A stretch of 64,000 bases of DNA, from contig NZ_JACHGP010000010.1 of the NCBI RefSeq assembly GCF_014202335.1, forward strand, positions 248,001 through 312,000, given 5' to 3'. How positions within the stretch are numbered: the first letter of the stretch is position 1; the number at the start of each line of letters is the position of its first letter. This DNA is from Mycobacterium sp. AZCC_0083. Its GTDB lineage: Bacteria > Actinomycetota > Actinomycetes > Mycobacteriales > Mycobacteriaceae. Under the pieces are notes generated by a model. That model did no database searches. It saw only the letters and a list, made by a program, of their open reading frames with translations, and was not told where the DNA came from. Of the stretch, positions 1 to 11,365 are shown one piece after another. A program made the position numbers and the translations under genes.

Positions 1-277
1 GGTCGGCCACCATCAACGGGTGGTGGTAGGGCAGCGACACCACGCCGGTGCCGAAGCGGATGTGCTTGGTGCGCTCGGCGGCCGCCGCGATGAACACCTC
101 GGGGCAGGCGATCAACTCGTAACCACCAGAATGGTGCTCGCCGAACCAGGCCTCGTCGAAGCCGAGGCGGTCCAGCGCCTCGACCCGGCCCATGTCGTAT
201 TGCAGTGCGTTGGTGGGGGATTGGCCGACTGGATGGAACGGGGTGATGAACACCCCGAAGTTCAGTGGCTTGCTCAC
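1..277 (-). CDS. LLM-class flavin-dependent monooxygenase, N-terminal part
   Basis: The reverse strand encodes about 92 residues from a GTG start at 277 and runs off the left edge without a stop. It begins SKPLNFGVFITPFHP and has the GFDEAWFGEHH segment and the FGTGVVSLPYHHP segment of bacterial-luciferase-like TIM barrels, which use reduced FMN or F420. The substrate cannot be told. Its GTG overlaps the TGA of the upstream epoxide hydrolase (GTGA), so the two are translationally coupled. The same pair (Rv3617 ephA, Rv3618) occurs in M. tuberculosis. Confidence 0.85.
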   Translation of the reverse strand, partial: MSKPLNFGVFITPFHPVGQSPTNALQYDMGRVEALDRLGFDEAWFGEHHSGGYELIACPEVFIAAAAERTKHIRFGTGVVSLPYHHPLMVAD

Positions 278-1257
278 TTCGCCTCCAATTCGGCGAGGAA
301 CTTCAGCAGTTCCGCGTTGACCTCGTCCGGCCGCTCCTGCTGAAGCCAGTGCCCGGCACCGTCGAGCAGAACTTCGCGGTACGGGCCGGACACGACGTCG
401 GACATCCGGTCGCGCGGTGTGAAGCCGAGCACGGGGTCCGCGGTTCCTGCGATGAACAGCGTCGGCACCGAGATGGTGGACGCGGGCGTGTTCTCGGTCA
501 GCTCCCAGTTGCGGTCGAAGTTGCGGTACCAGTTCAGCGGTCCGGTGAAGCCGGTGCGGGTGAACTCGGCGACGTAGTGGTTGATCTCGTCCTGGCTGAT
601 CCAATCCGGCGGGCCGACGGGCTCCGGGAGCCGGTCGATGAAGCCTTCTGGACCCGGCGCGAACATCCGCGCCGCAGCGGCCTCGTCGGCATCCGATCGC
701 AGCCCGCCGATCATCCGGCGAATCGTTCTGGCCGGATCGCCGCCGAGTTCCGCATCGGCGACGCCGGGCTCCTGGAAGTACAGCATGTAGAAGAAGTTCT
801 CGCCGAAGATGCCGCGCCAGATCTGTGTGGGCGGCGCAAGCGCTCTCGGTACCGGAGGCACGCTGAGCGCGACCACGCCCGACACCCGGTCCGGGTGGAA
901 CAGCGGAAAGTTGGTCACGACGGGTGAGCCCCAGTCGTGCCCGATCACCACGGCCTTCTCGGCGCCGACGTCGTCCAGCAAGCCGGCGATGTCACCCGTC
1001 AGCGCCACGATGTCGTAGGCGTCGACCGAATCCGGCTTGGTCGAGCCGCCGTAACCGCGCTGATCGGGGGCCAGCACGTGGTAGCCGGCATCGGCCAGGA
1101 CCGGTATCTGGTGTCGCCAGGAGTAGGCCAGCTCCGGGAAGCCGTGTGCCAGCACCACGACGGGCGCGCCGCGGTCGCCGGCCTCGGTCACCCGCAACTG
1201 CACGCCATTGGTGTTGACTATCCGTTCGGTGGATGTGATCACCGTCTCAGTCTGCAC
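274..1257 (-). CDS. ephA: Epoxide hydrolase, EphA-type alpha/beta hydrolase
   Basis: 327 residues, the usual size for this family. The oxyanion motif HGFP and the DQRGYGGST segment appear near residues 38-72. The nucleophile elbow is GHDWG, with Asp in place of the Ser of esterases, which marks epoxide hydrolases and haloalkane dehalogenases. A C-terminal GAGHWLQQE carries the catalytic His. Such enzymes add water to epoxides of lipids or xenobiotics through an Asp-ester intermediate. It is the first gene of a two-gene operon with the downstream flavin monooxygenase and is divergent from ftsH. The physiological substrate is unknown. Confidence 0.85.
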   Translation of the reverse strand: MQTETVITSTERIVNTNGVQLRVTEAGDRGAPVVVLAHGFPELAYSWRHQIPVLADAGYHVLAPDQRGYGGSTKPDSVDAYDIVALTGDIAGLLDDVGAEKAVVIGHDWGSPVVTNFPLFHPDRVSGVVALSVPPVPRALAPPTQIWRGIFGENFFYMLYFQEPGVADAELGGDPARTIRRMIGGLRSDADEAAAARMFAPGPEGFIDRLPEPVGPPDWISQDEINHYVAEFTRTGFTGPLNWYRNFDRNWELTENTPASTISVPTLFIAGTADPVLGFTPRDRMSDVVSGPYREVLLDGAGHWLQQERPDEVNAELLKFLAELEAK

Positions 1258-1373
1258 GGCTTCGCCCTCGGCTCAATAAGCCGTCGGGAACTGTGCGACG
1301 TTGGTCTAGCGGTAGCCTGAACTGACCCAGCTGTGCGTATCGGAAGGACCTGGCCCTCGAAGGCCGATGCTCG

Positions 1374-3740
<2,367 letters not shown>

Positions 3741-3758
3741 CACGAACGGAGCCACCAG

Positions 3759-4367
3759 ATGACGCGGTCGCAGATCGATCCGGCCACGCTCACCCTCCCC
3801 GAGTTCGACCAGGTCAGAGCCGAAGCCGCCGTGCGCGAGCTGCTGATCGCCATCGGAGAGAACCCGGAGCGCCAAGGCTTGGTCGACACCCCGGCGCGGG
3901 TGGCAAGGGCGTACCGGGAGATGTTCGCCGGCCTCTACGTCGATCCCGACGACGTGCTCAACACGACGTTCGACGAGGAGCACGACGAACTGGTGCTGGT
4001 CAAGGACATCCCGATGTACTCGACGTGCGAGCACCACCTGGTGTCCTTTCACGGTGTGGCGCACGTCGGCTACATCCCCGGGGTGGACGGCCGGATCACA
4101 GGCCTGTCCAAGCTCGCCAGGGTGGTGGACCTTTACGCCAAGCGGCCGCAGGTGCAGGAGCGACTGACGGGGCAGGTTGCCGATGCGATGATGCGCAAGC
4201 TCGATCCCCGTGGCGTCATCGTCGTCGTCGAGGCCGAACACCTCTGCATGGCGATGCGAGGCGTCCGCAAGCCGGGGGCCACCACCACGACCTCGGCGGT
4301 GCGTGGGCAATTCAAGACCGACTCGACGTTGCGATCCGAGGCGCTGGATCTCATCCTGCGGAGGTGA
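3759..4367 (+). CDS. folE: GTP cyclohydrolase I
   Basis: Catalyses GTP to 7,8-dihydroneopterin triphosphate, the first step of folate synthesis. 202 residues, full length. Zinc ligands are in the STCEHHL segment and the later EHLCMAMRG segment. The active-site QERLT motif precedes the latter. The last bases overlap the GTG start of folP (GTGA), so the fol genes are translationally coupled. Confidence 0.97.
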   Translation: MTRSQIDPATLTLPEFDQVRAEAAVRELLIAIGENPERQGLVDTPARVARAYREMFAGLYVDPDDVLNTTFDEEHDELVLVKDIPMYSTCEHHLVSFHGVAHVGYIPGVDGRITGLSKLARVVDLYAKRPQVQERLTGQVADAMMRKLDPRGVIVVVEAEHLCMAMRGVRKPGATTTTSAVRGQFKTDSTLRSEALDLILRR

Positions 4368-5227
4368 GCCCGACGCGGACCACCTCAAACCCCGTCGCTT
4401 CGCTCGCCACGCTGGTGATGGGGGTCGTCAACGTCACCGACGACTCCTTCTCCGACGGAGGGCTCTTCCTCGACCGCGATCGCGCCGTCGAGCACGGTCT
4501 GGCGTTGGCGGCACTCGGTGCGGCGATCATCGACGTCGGCGGTGAGTCCACCCGCCCCGGTGCCACCCGCGTCGACGCGGCCATCGAGACGGCCCGGGTG
4601 ATACCGGTGATCAAAGAGCTTGCTGGGCAAGGGATCACGGTCAGCATCGACACGATGCACGCAGACGTGGCACGGGCCGCGCTTGAGAACGGCGCTGGGA
4701 TCGTCAACGACGTCTCCGGTGGCATGGCCGATCCGGCGATGGCTCCGTTGCTCGCCGACGCGGGGGTGCCATGGGTGTTGATGCACTGGCGCTCGGTCAG
4801 CGCGGATGTTCGGCCGCACCAGGCGCCCGAGTACGGCGACGTCGTCGCCGACGTCCGCACCGAACTCTTGCGCAGCGTGGACGCCGCGATATCGGCCGGG
4901 GTCGACCCCGCTCAGCTGATCATCGATCCGGGACTGGGTTTCGCCAAGAACGCCGAGCACAACTGGTCGCTGCTACGCGCGCTGCCGCAGTTGGTCGCGA
5001 CGGGGATCCCCGTGCTGGTCGGTGCGTCCCGCAAGCGCTTCCTCGGGGCGCTGCTGGCCGCCCCCGACGGAACGCCGCGGGAACCGGCAGGCCGGGAAAC
5101 CGCCACCGCGGTGATCTCCGCACTGGCCGCTCAACACGGGGTGTGGGGTGTGCGGGTGCACGACGTAGGGGCGAGCGTCGACGCGATCAAGGTCGTCGAG
5201 GCGTGGGGCGGTGAAGCTAGTGACTGA
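4364..5227 (+). CDS. folP: Dihydropteroate synthase
   Basis: Condenses hydroxymethyl-dihydropterin pyrophosphate with p-aminobenzoate; the sulfonamide target. 287 residues from the GTG at 4364. Motifs: MGVVNVTDDSFSDGG, DVGGESTRPGA, the IVNDVSGG segment, DPGLGFAK and GASRKRFLG, all in TIM-barrel order. The first roughly 19 residues are longer than in M. tuberculosis FolP1, where the MGVLNVT motif follows after about eight residues (from memory). The extension is encoded partly by a copy of the dispersed repeat at 4391-4408. The GTG start overlaps the folE stop and leaves no room for another upstream start in this operon. Confidence 0.95.
   Translation: MSPTRTTSNPVASLATLVMGVVNVTDDSFSDGGLFLDRDRAVEHGLALAALGAAIIDVGGESTRPGATRVDAAIETARVIPVIKELAGQGITVSIDTMHADVARAALENGAGIVNDVSGGMADPAMAPLLADAGVPWVLMHWRSVSADVRPHQAPEYGDVVADVRTELLRSVDAAISAGVDPAQLIIDPGLGFAKNAEHNWSLLRALPQLVATGIPVLVGASRKRFLGALLAAPDGTPREPAGRETATAVISALAAQHGVWGVRVHDVGASVDAIKVVEAWGGEASD
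4391..4408 (-). repeat. Dispersed repeat copy in folP
   Basis: Reverse complement of GGCGAGCGAAGCGACGGG, an 18-bp match to the copies at 32944-32961 and 50224-50241. It is inside the N-terminal extension of folP, in frame. Confidence 0.85.
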
Positions 5228-5597
5228 TCGAATCGAATTGCGCGGCTTGACTGTTCGGGGCAATCACGGCGTGTTCGAACACGAACGACGGGACGGCCAG
5301 GACTTCGTCATCGACATCACGGTGTGGATCGACCTCGCTGCTGCGGCGGCGAGCGACGATCTCGTCGACACGCTCGACTACGGAGTACTCGCCAAGCGGG
5401 CGGCCGACGTCGTGGCTGGGCCGCCGCGCAACCTGATCGAGACCGTGGCCGCCGAGATCGCCGAGGGCACGATGACCGACGAGCGGGTGCACGCCGTCGA
5501 GGTCGTCGTGCACAAGCCAAGCGCGCCGATCCCCTTGACGTTCAACGACGTTGCCGTCGTCGCGCGGCGGTCGCGGCGCGGCCGGAGTGACGCATGA
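5220..5597 (+). CDS. folB: Dihydroneopterin aldolase
   Basis: Splits 7,8-dihydroneopterin to hydroxymethyl-dihydropterin and glycolaldehyde. 125 residues from the GTG at 5220 (VTDRIELRGL), which matches the family start better than the GTG at 5211. It has the GVFEHER segment, the D-T-x-D-Y turn, LIETVA and the VHKP motif. It overlaps the folP end by 8 bp and its TGA overlaps the folK ATG (ATGA). Confidence 0.94.
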   Translation: MTDRIELRGLTVRGNHGVFEHERRDGQDFVIDITVWIDLAAAAASDDLVDTLDYGVLAKRAADVVAGPPRNLIETVAAEIAEGTMTDERVHAVEVVVHKPSAPIPLTFNDVAVVARRSRRGRSDA

Positions 5598-6109
5598 GTC
5601 GAGTGGTCTTGTCGATCGGGTCCAACCTCGGCGATCGGCTGGCGCTGCTGCAGTCGGTGGTCGACGGGCTCGGCGATGCCGTCCGGTCGGTGTCACCGGT
5701 CTACGAGACGGACGCGTGGGGCGGGGTCGAACAGGGCCCGTTCCTCAATGCGGTCGTCGTGGCCGACGACGACGCCCTTGACTGTCACGGCTGGCTGGAA
5801 CGCGGCCAGGAAATCGAGAATGCCAGCGGGCGGGTCCGCGACAAGCGTTGGGGCCCACGCACACTCGACGTCGACGTGGTCACCTGCCATGCCGGCGCGA
5901 CCGAGGTGCGGTCCGACGACGAGGCGCTCACCCTGCCGCACCCGTTCGCGCACGAGCGCGCCTTCGTCCTCGTCCCGTGGCTCGCGGTGGACGCCGCCGC
6001 CACGCTCACGGTCGGCGGCCAGGCGCGATCCGTCGCAGATCTGCTGGACGCGTTGGACCCGGCCGACCGCGACGGGGTGCGTCGCACCGACCTGGTACTG
6101 GTGACCTGA
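5594..6109 (+). CDS. folK: 6-hydroxymethyl-7,8-dihydropterin pyrophosphokinase
   Basis: Transfers pyrophosphate from ATP to hydroxymethyl-dihydropterin, making the substrate of FolP. 171 residues. It shows the N-terminal SIGSNLGDR motif, the SPVYETDAWG segment, the RWGPRTLDVDVV signature of HPPK and the LPHPFAHERAFVL segment. It overlaps folB (ATGA) and the next gene (TGATG), so it is part of one translational chain. Confidence 0.96.
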   Translation: MSRVVLSIGSNLGDRLALLQSVVDGLGDAVRSVSPVYETDAWGGVEQGPFLNAVVVADDDALDCHGWLERGQEIENASGRVRDKRWGPRTLDVDVVTCHAGATEVRSDDEALTLPHPFAHERAFVLVPWLAVDAAATLTVGGQARSVADLLDALDPADRDGVRRTDLVLVT

Positions 6110-6582
6110 TGGAGCCGACCCGGGTACGTGATCTGACGGCGGCGACGGTGGGCGCCGCGATCATCGGGTACGTCCTGGTGTACGGGCTTCACCGATGGTT
6201 CCCGCCGATCACCGTCGCTACCGGGTTGTCTCTGCTTGCGGTCGCCGCGGCCGAGGGGGGCTGGGCGTTCTACATCCGATCGAAGATCAACAACGGCAAG
6301 ATCGGCCCTGGTCCTGGCCGGCTGCATCCGCTGGCCGTCGCGCGTTCGGTCACGATCGCGAAGGCATCGGCGTGGGTGGGCGCGCTTGCGCTCGGCTGGT
6401 GGTTCGGAGTGTTGGCGTACCTGATCCCGCGGCTCGACGTGCAGGCCGCAGCGGAGAACACGGCGGGCGCAGTGGTGGCGGCGGTGAGTGCACTGGCGCT
6501 GGTGATCGCCGCCCTCTGGCTCCAGCATTGCTGCAAGGGTCCCGAGGACCAGCCGGAGAACCCCGACGGCGTACCCGAGTAG
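6109..6582 (+). CDS. DUF3180 membrane protein
   Basis: 157 residues with four predicted hydrophobic helices, near 11-27, 33-51, 82-106 and 118-138. It belongs to the actinobacterial DUF3180 family, which lies after folK in mycobacteria (Rv3605c position). Function unknown; the conserved position suggests only co-transcription with the folate genes. The start codon shares its A with the folK stop codon (TGATG). Confidence 0.85.
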   Translation: MEPTRVRDLTAATVGAAIIGYVLVYGLHRWFPPITVATGLSLLAVAAAEGGWAFYIRSKINNGKIGPGPGRLHPLAVARSVTIAKASAWVGALALGWWFGVLAYLIPRLDVQAAAENTAGAVVAAVSALALVIAALWLQHCCKGPEDQPENPDGVPE

Positions 6583-6646
6583 CCAACGCCGCCGGTAGAA
6601 GGCCGAATCGCCGCGGTGGTCGACACGCTGGGTGACCTGTGACGGG

Positions 6647-6652
6647 TACAGT
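6647..6652 (+). promoter_or_regulatory. Candidate -10 box TACAGT for a leaderless mRNA
   Basis: TANNNT hexamer exactly 6 bp before the ATG at 6659, in the only gap of this gene run. The spacing fits a transcript that starts at or next to the ATG, common in mycobacteria. No good -35 box seen. Confidence 0.35.
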
Positions 6653-6658
6653 CGGCCC

Positions 6659-8056
6659 ATGACCGAACCGACCCGTGGACCACGCCCTCGGCGTGGAAAC
6701 CGCAGGCCGGGATGGGTTCTGCTGACGACGTTGCTGGTGTTCGCGATCGTGGCCAGCTCCGCCCTGGTGTTCACCAATCGGGTTGAGTTACTCAAGCTTG
6801 CCGTCATCATCGCGCTATGGGCCGCGGTGGCTGCGGCGTTCGTGTCGTTCATCTATCGGCGTCAGTCCGATGTGGATCAGGCCAAGGCGCGGGACCTCAA
6901 ATTGGTCTACGACTTGCAACTCGACCGCGAGATATCCGCGCGGCGCGAATACGAACTGTCCGTCGAATCTCAACTCAGGCGGGAGCTCAGTTCGGAGCTG
7001 CGTGCCGAGCGGGCCGACGAGGTGGCCAGCCTGCGTGCCGAGTTGGCCGCGCTGCGCGCCAACCTCGAGATCATCTTCGACACCGACCTGCAGCATCGCC
7101 CGGCGATCGAGACCGAACGCACCAGCGTCCATACCTTCCCGGACTGGTCGAACGCCCAGGATGGGCCCGCAGGCCGGGAGCGCAGCGATCCGGGGCCAGG
7201 CAGGGTGATCAGCAGCCGGCTCGACACCGACGACCGGGACGACACCGATCCCAACACCGAAGAGAGCCCCATCATCGACGTGCCGGAAGAGCCGCATCCA
7301 CCGGAACACGAATGGGCGCCGCAGGTCGTTCCCGGCGGTGCACACCGCAGACCGTCGGAGATGGACCCCGCACTGCGCGGCTGGCAGCCGTCGCCCGAGC
7401 CGCCGCGTGCCCCCGAGCCCGAGGTCCAGTCGCCGTGGTTGATGCCTGAGTCGCCGCCCCGGCCGACTCCGCCACCGCCACCGCCACCGCCGCCGCCACC
7501 AGCTGCGGCGCCTGCCCAGCAGCCGTGGCAGGAGCCCGAGCCTGCCCGACGCCACAGCCTGGGCGGTGACCCGGATTGGCGTCCGGCGCCCGCGGAGGGG
7601 CAGTTCATCCCTGCGGGCAATCCCGGGAGCAACTGGCTGTCCGAGGTGGCCGAGAACGGCTCGTCCGCGCATTCAGAACCTGCCACACCGGAGCCGCCGC
7701 CCGAGGCGCCCACGCCCGAGCCTGCGATGACGCCGCCGCCCGCCGAGGTGCCACGAGGTCGCCACTCCGACGCAGCCTCAACCGAAACCGAAGCCCCGCG
7801 GCGCGCGAGGCACTCCGCGCCCGCCGACGTCGACCCCGGCCGACGCCAGCACGCACCGACGTTGGCCCCGCCACCCGCGCCGCAGCCACCGCCCCCTCAG
7901 CCGTCCGAGTCAGAACGTGCTGCACGTCACCGTGGGCTCGAAGAACTGGAGCCGGACGACGGCCAGCACATCGGTGGCCAGCCACTATCCGAATTGCTGG
8001 CACGTTTGCAGGTCGGGTCGACGGGCGGCGGCCGGCGTCGACGTCGCGAGGAATGA
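6659..8056 (+). CDS. Membrane protein with coiled coil and long Pro-rich tail (DUF6779-like)
   Basis: 465 residues. Two transmembrane helices near 18-37 and 43-65 are followed by a charged coiled coil (about 70-138, rich in E, R, L). A long acidic, proline-rich disordered tail with a run of eleven prolines near 275 follows, ending in a short RRRRREE segment. This matches the position and build of M. tuberculosis Rv3604c. No enzymatic motif is visible. The architecture suggests a membrane scaffold or interaction protein, which is inference. Confidence 0.8.
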   Translation: MTEPTRGPRPRRGNRRPGWVLLTTLLVFAIVASSALVFTNRVELLKLAVIIALWAAVAAAFVSFIYRRQSDVDQAKARDLKLVYDLQLDREISARREYELSVESQLRRELSSELRAERADEVASLRAELAALRANLEIIFDTDLQHRPAIETERTSVHTFPDWSNAQDGPAGRERSDPGPGRVISSRLDTDDRDDTDPNTEESPIIDVPEEPHPPEHEWAPQVVPGGAHRRPSEMDPALRGWQPSPEPPRAPEPEVQSPWLMPESPPRPTPPPPPPPPPPPAAAPAQQPWQEPEPARRHSLGGDPDWRPAPAEGQFIPAGNPGSNWLSEVAENGSSAHSEPATPEPPPEAPTPEPAMTPPPAEVPRGRHSDAASTETEAPRRARHSAPADVDPGRRQHAPTLAPPPAPQPPPPQPSESERAARHRGLEELEPDDGQHIGGQPLSELLARLQVGSTGGGRRRRREE

Positions 8057-8113
8057 GTTAATCTCTTGACGACCGTCCGGTACCCGCAGCGCGGGACTGG
8101 AACGAATTAGCTC

Positions 8114-9073
8114 ATGACGTCAGCGAGGTCGTCTGCAGTGGGGACCCCCAACGGATTCCGTCCGGCTCGGCTTGCCGTCGGCATCGTGTCCGCCGGTCGG
8201 GTGGGTACGGCCCTTGGTCTGGCATTGGAGCGTGCCGAGCACGTCGTGGTTGCGTGCAGTGCCATCTCACAGGCGTCACGCCAGCGTGCCGAACGCCGGC
8301 TGCCCGACACCCCGGTGCTCGCGGTGGACGAGGTCGCCCGCCGGTCGGATTTGTTGCTGCTGGCCGTTCCCGACACCGAACTCGCTGGTCTGGTGTCCGG
8401 GCTGGCCGCGACCCGCTCGGTGCGGCCGGGTGCCATCGTCGCGCACACCGCGGGCGCCGCAGGCATCGCCGTACTGAACCCGCTCACCGAACAGGGCTGC
8501 GTGCCACTGGCCATTCACCCTGCGATGACGTTCACCGGTTCCGACGAAGACATCGTCCGACTGTCCGACGCGTGCTTCGGCGTCACCGCCGCCGACGAGG
8601 TCGGGTACGCCATCGCGCAGTCACTAGTGCTCGAGATCGGCGGCGAACCCTTCCGGGTACCCGAGGATGTCCGTGCGCTGTACCACGCGGCGCTTGCGCA
8701 CGCGGGCAACCACGTGATCACCGTGCTGCTCGACGCCGTCGAGGCACTGCGCGGTGCGCTGAGGGGACAGGGGCTGCTCGGCCAGGAGTTGGTCGGCGAC
8801 GAGCCGGGTGGCCTCGCCGAGCGCGTGATCGGCCCGCTGGCCCGCGCGTCGGTGGAGAACGCATTGCGGCGCGGCCAGGCCGCCCTCACCGGACCCGTCG
8901 CCAGGGGCGACGCGGCCGCCGTCACCGCGCACCTGCGGGCTCTTCGCGAACTGGATCCCGAACTGGCGCAGGCATATCGAACCAACTCATTGCGTACCGC
9001 CCAGCGCGCGCACGCTCCAGCCGACGTGTTCGCCGCGTTGGCCGAACCGTCGACGTCAGGAGGGCAGCCGTGA
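8114..9073 (+). CDS. Rossmann-like and DUF2520 domain protein
   Basis: 319 residues. The N-terminal half is a dinucleotide-binding Rossmann fold starting VGIVSAGRVGTALG and followed by DLLLLAVPDTEL. The C-terminal half is DUF2520 with helical segments and an ALAHAGNH motif. The fold resembles ketopantoate or pyrroline-carboxylate reductases. It directly precedes and overlaps panC (GTGA), as in M. tuberculosis (Rv3603c). A reductase role in pantothenate supply is an attractive guess but not shown by the sequence. Confidence 0.85.
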   Translation: MTSARSSAVGTPNGFRPARLAVGIVSAGRVGTALGLALERAEHVVVACSAISQASRQRAERRLPDTPVLAVDEVARRSDLLLLAVPDTELAGLVSGLAATRSVRPGAIVAHTAGAAGIAVLNPLTEQGCVPLAIHPAMTFTGSDEDIVRLSDACFGVTAADEVGYAIAQSLVLEIGGEPFRVPEDVRALYHAALAHAGNHVITVLLDAVEALRGALRGQGLLGQELVGDEPGGLAERVIGPLARASVENALRRGQAALTGPVARGDAAAVTAHLRALRELDPELAQAYRTNSLRTAQRAHAPADVFAALAEPSTSGGQP

Positions 9074-10014
9074 CCGCCCGCAGGCCACCGAAGTTCACCG
9101 CGGGGGAGCTCAACGTCTACACGCGTCCCAAGGACGTGTCCGACGTGTCGCGCGCGCTGCGGACCACTGGACGGCGCGTCGTGTTGGTGCCGACGATGGG
9201 TGCGCTGCACGAAGGCCACCTGACGCTGGTACGGGCGGCCAAGCGCGTTCAGGGTGCGGTCGTGGTGGTGTCGATCTTCGTCAACCCCTTGCAGTTCGGC
9301 GCGGGCGAGGACCTCACTGCGTACCCGCGCCCGCTCGACGACGACCTGGCCCTGTTGCGCACCGAAGGCGTGGAGGTCGTGTTCGCGCCGACCGTCGCCG
9401 ACATGTACCCGCACGGCCAGAGAACCACCGTCATGCCGGGGCCGCTCGGAGCCGAACTCGAAGGTGGTTCCCGGCCAACGCATTTCGCCGGAATGCTGAC
9501 GGTCGTTCTCAAGCTGCTCCAGATCGTCCAGCCCGACCGCGCGTTCTTCGGCGAGAAGGACTACCAGCAACTGGTGCTGGTGCGGCAGATGGTCGACGAC
9601 CTCGACGTCGACGTGAAGATCGTCGCCGTGCCGATCGTGCGTGAACCGGATGGCCTGGCCATGTCGTCGCGCAATCGGTACCTCGACGAGGTGCAGAGGG
9701 AACAGGCAGGCGCGCTATCGGCCGCTCTGCTCGCAGGCATGTACGGAGCGTCGCGGGGAGCGTCCGAGGCCTTGGAGGCCGCACGCGCGGTGCTCGTCGA
9801 GGTACCCGCCATCGACGTGGACTATCTAGAGGTCCGCGATACCTGGCTGGGCCCGGCGCCCGTCGAGGGAGTGGCCCGGCTGCTGGTGGCGGCGCGTCTG
9901 GGTCGGACCAGGCTTCTCGACAACATCGCAATAGACATCGGCGCATCGGCCGGCATCGACGGGCACTCCCGGGTCGAGTCGGACCAGAACCACGAATTAC
10001 CTTGGAGGAATTGA
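9070..10014 (+). CDS. panC: Pantothenate synthetase
   Basis: ATP-dependent ligation of pantoate and beta-alanine. 314 residues from the GTG at 9070 (GTGA overlap with the previous gene). The HIGH-like PTMGALHEGHL motif, the SIFVNPLQFG segment, FFGEKDYQQ, and the KMSKS-like MSSRN are all present. Next gene panD makes its beta-alanine substrate; the panC TGA shares its A with the panD ATG (TGATG). Confidence 0.97.
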   Translation: MTARRPPKFTAGELNVYTRPKDVSDVSRALRTTGRRVVLVPTMGALHEGHLTLVRAAKRVQGAVVVVSIFVNPLQFGAGEDLTAYPRPLDDDLALLRTEGVEVVFAPTVADMYPHGQRTTVMPGPLGAELEGGSRPTHFAGMLTVVLKLLQIVQPDRAFFGEKDYQQLVLVRQMVDDLDVDVKIVAVPIVREPDGLAMSSRNRYLDEVQREQAGALSAALLAGMYGASRGASEALEAARAVLVEVPAIDVDYLEVRDTWLGPAPVEGVARLLVAARLGRTRLLDNIAIDIGASAGIDGHSRVESDQNHELPWRN

Positions 10015-10421
10015 TGTTGCGAACCATGTTGAAGTCCAAGATCCACCGGGCCACGGTGACGCAGGCCGATCTGCACTACGTCGGCTCGGTCACCATCGAC
10101 GCAGATCTGATGGACGCCGCCGATCTGCTCGAGGGTGAGCAGGTGACCATCGTCGACATCGACAACGGCAACCGGTTGGTGACCTACGCCATCACCGGTG
10201 CGCGGGGCAGTGGTGTGATCGGGATCAACGGCGCGGCAGCGCATCTGGTGCATCCAGGAGATCTGGTCATCCTCATCGCGTACGCATCGATGGAGGACGC
10301 CGAGGCCCGCGCCTACCAGCCGAGGGTGGTCTTCGTGGACGGGCAGAATCGGCAGATCGACTTCGGTCACGATCTCGCCTTCGTACCTGCTGATGCAGCC
10401 GACCTGATGTCGCCGCGGTAA
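10014..10421 (+). CDS. panD: Aspartate 1-decarboxylase proenzyme
   Basis: Makes beta-alanine from aspartate using a pyruvoyl group. 135 residues from the ATG at 10014, behind a GGAGGAA ribosome site. The self-cleavage pair is Gly24-Ser25 in YVGSVTID, and Lys9 and Tyr22 are in place. PanD is a known target of pyrazinoic acid in M. tuberculosis. It lies between panC and coaX in one operon. Confidence 0.97.
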   Translation: MLRTMLKSKIHRATVTQADLHYVGSVTIDADLMDAADLLEGEQVTIVDIDNGNRLVTYAITGARGSGVIGINGAAAHLVHPGDLVILIAYASMEDAEARAYQPRVVFVDGQNRQIDFGHDLAFVPADAADLMSPR

Positions 10422-10425
10422 CGCC

Positions 10426-11241
10426 GTGCTGCTAGCCATCGACGTCCGCAACACCCACACCGTCGTCGGCTTGGTCGAGGGCTCCGGCGACCACGCCAAG
10501 GTCGTGCAGAACTGGCGGATCCGCACCGAATCCGAGGTCACCGCAGACGAATTGGCCCTCACCATCGACGGACTGATCGGCGACGACGCCGAGCGGCTGA
10601 CCGGCGCCACCGGTCTGTCCACGGTGCCGTCGGTGCTGCACGAGATCCGCGTGATGCTCGAACAGTATTGGCCATCGGTGCCGCACGTCCTCATCGAACC
10701 CGGCGTGCGGACTGGGATCCCGCTGCTCGTCGACAACCCCAAGGAAGTCGGCGCCGACCGCATCGTGAACTGTCTCGCGGCGTTCCAGCGGTTTCACTCG
10801 GCGGCGATCGTCGTCGACTTCGGGTCGTCCATCTGCGTGGACGTCGTGTCGCACAAGGGCGAGTTCCTCGGCGGTGCGATCGCCCCAGGCGTGCAGGTGT
10901 CGTCGGACGCCGCAGCGGCGCGCTCGGCGGCGCTGCGCCGTGTCGAGCTGACCCGGCCGCGGTCGGTCATCGGCAAGAACACCGTCGAGTGCATGCAAGC
11001 CGGCGCGGTGTTCGGCTTCGCGGGCCTCGTCGACGGACTGGTGAGCCGAGTGCGCGAGGACGTCGACGGCTTCGGCGGTGACGACGTCGCAGTGGTGGCC
11101 ACCGGGCACACCGCGCCGCTGGTGCTGCCCGACCTGCGCACCGTCGAGCACTACGACAAGCACCTCACGCTCAACGGCCTGCGCCTGGTGTTCGAGCGCA
11201 ACCGCGACATTCAGCGCGGCAAGCTCAAACAAGCCCGCTAA
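10426..11241 (+). CDS. coaX: Type III pantothenate kinase
   Basis: Phosphorylates pantothenate for CoA synthesis, needing a monovalent cation and not inhibited by CoA. 271 residues from a GTG. ASKHA-fold motifs: the N-terminal LLAIDVRNTHTVVG phosphate loop (RN where many homologs have GN), the EVGADRIVN segment, the VDFGSS segment, and the ATGHTAPL adenine-site segment. Starts 4 bp after panD. Confidence 0.93.
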   Translation: MLLAIDVRNTHTVVGLVEGSGDHAKVVQNWRIRTESEVTADELALTIDGLIGDDAERLTGATGLSTVPSVLHEIRVMLEQYWPSVPHVLIEPGVRTGIPLLVDNPKEVGADRIVNCLAAFQRFHSAAIVVDFGSSICVDVVSHKGEFLGGAIAPGVQVSSDAAAARSAALRRVELTRPRSVIGKNTVECMQAGAVFGFAGLVDGLVSRVREDVDGFGGDDVAVVATGHTAPLVLPDLRTVEHYDKHLTLNGLRLVFERNRDIQRGKLKQAR

Positions 11242-11319
11242 CTTCTTCCGCGAGCAGACACAAAATGCCCTCAACTGGCACGGATCAGGGCCATTTCCGT
11301 CTGCTCGCGGAATTAGAAG
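11242..11319. repeat. Intergenic imperfect inverted repeat with 14-bp perfect arms
   Basis: Just after the coaX stop, TTCCGCGAGCAGAC (11246-11259) pairs exactly with GTCTGCTCGCGGAA (11299-11312). The pairing extends imperfectly on both sides of each arm, leaving a small apical loop. It may end transcription both ways or be a miniature dispersed element; there is no T-tract. Confidence 0.7.
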
Positions 11320-11365
11320 CGTGGCCATGCGCGACGCGGCGAATTCGGCACACGTGAACTTCATT

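Noticed and set aside
8254..10014. Fused long frame reading over the DUF2520 gene into panC
   Set aside because: The first part is out of frame with the Rossmann gene; panC has its own GTG coupled to the previous stop.
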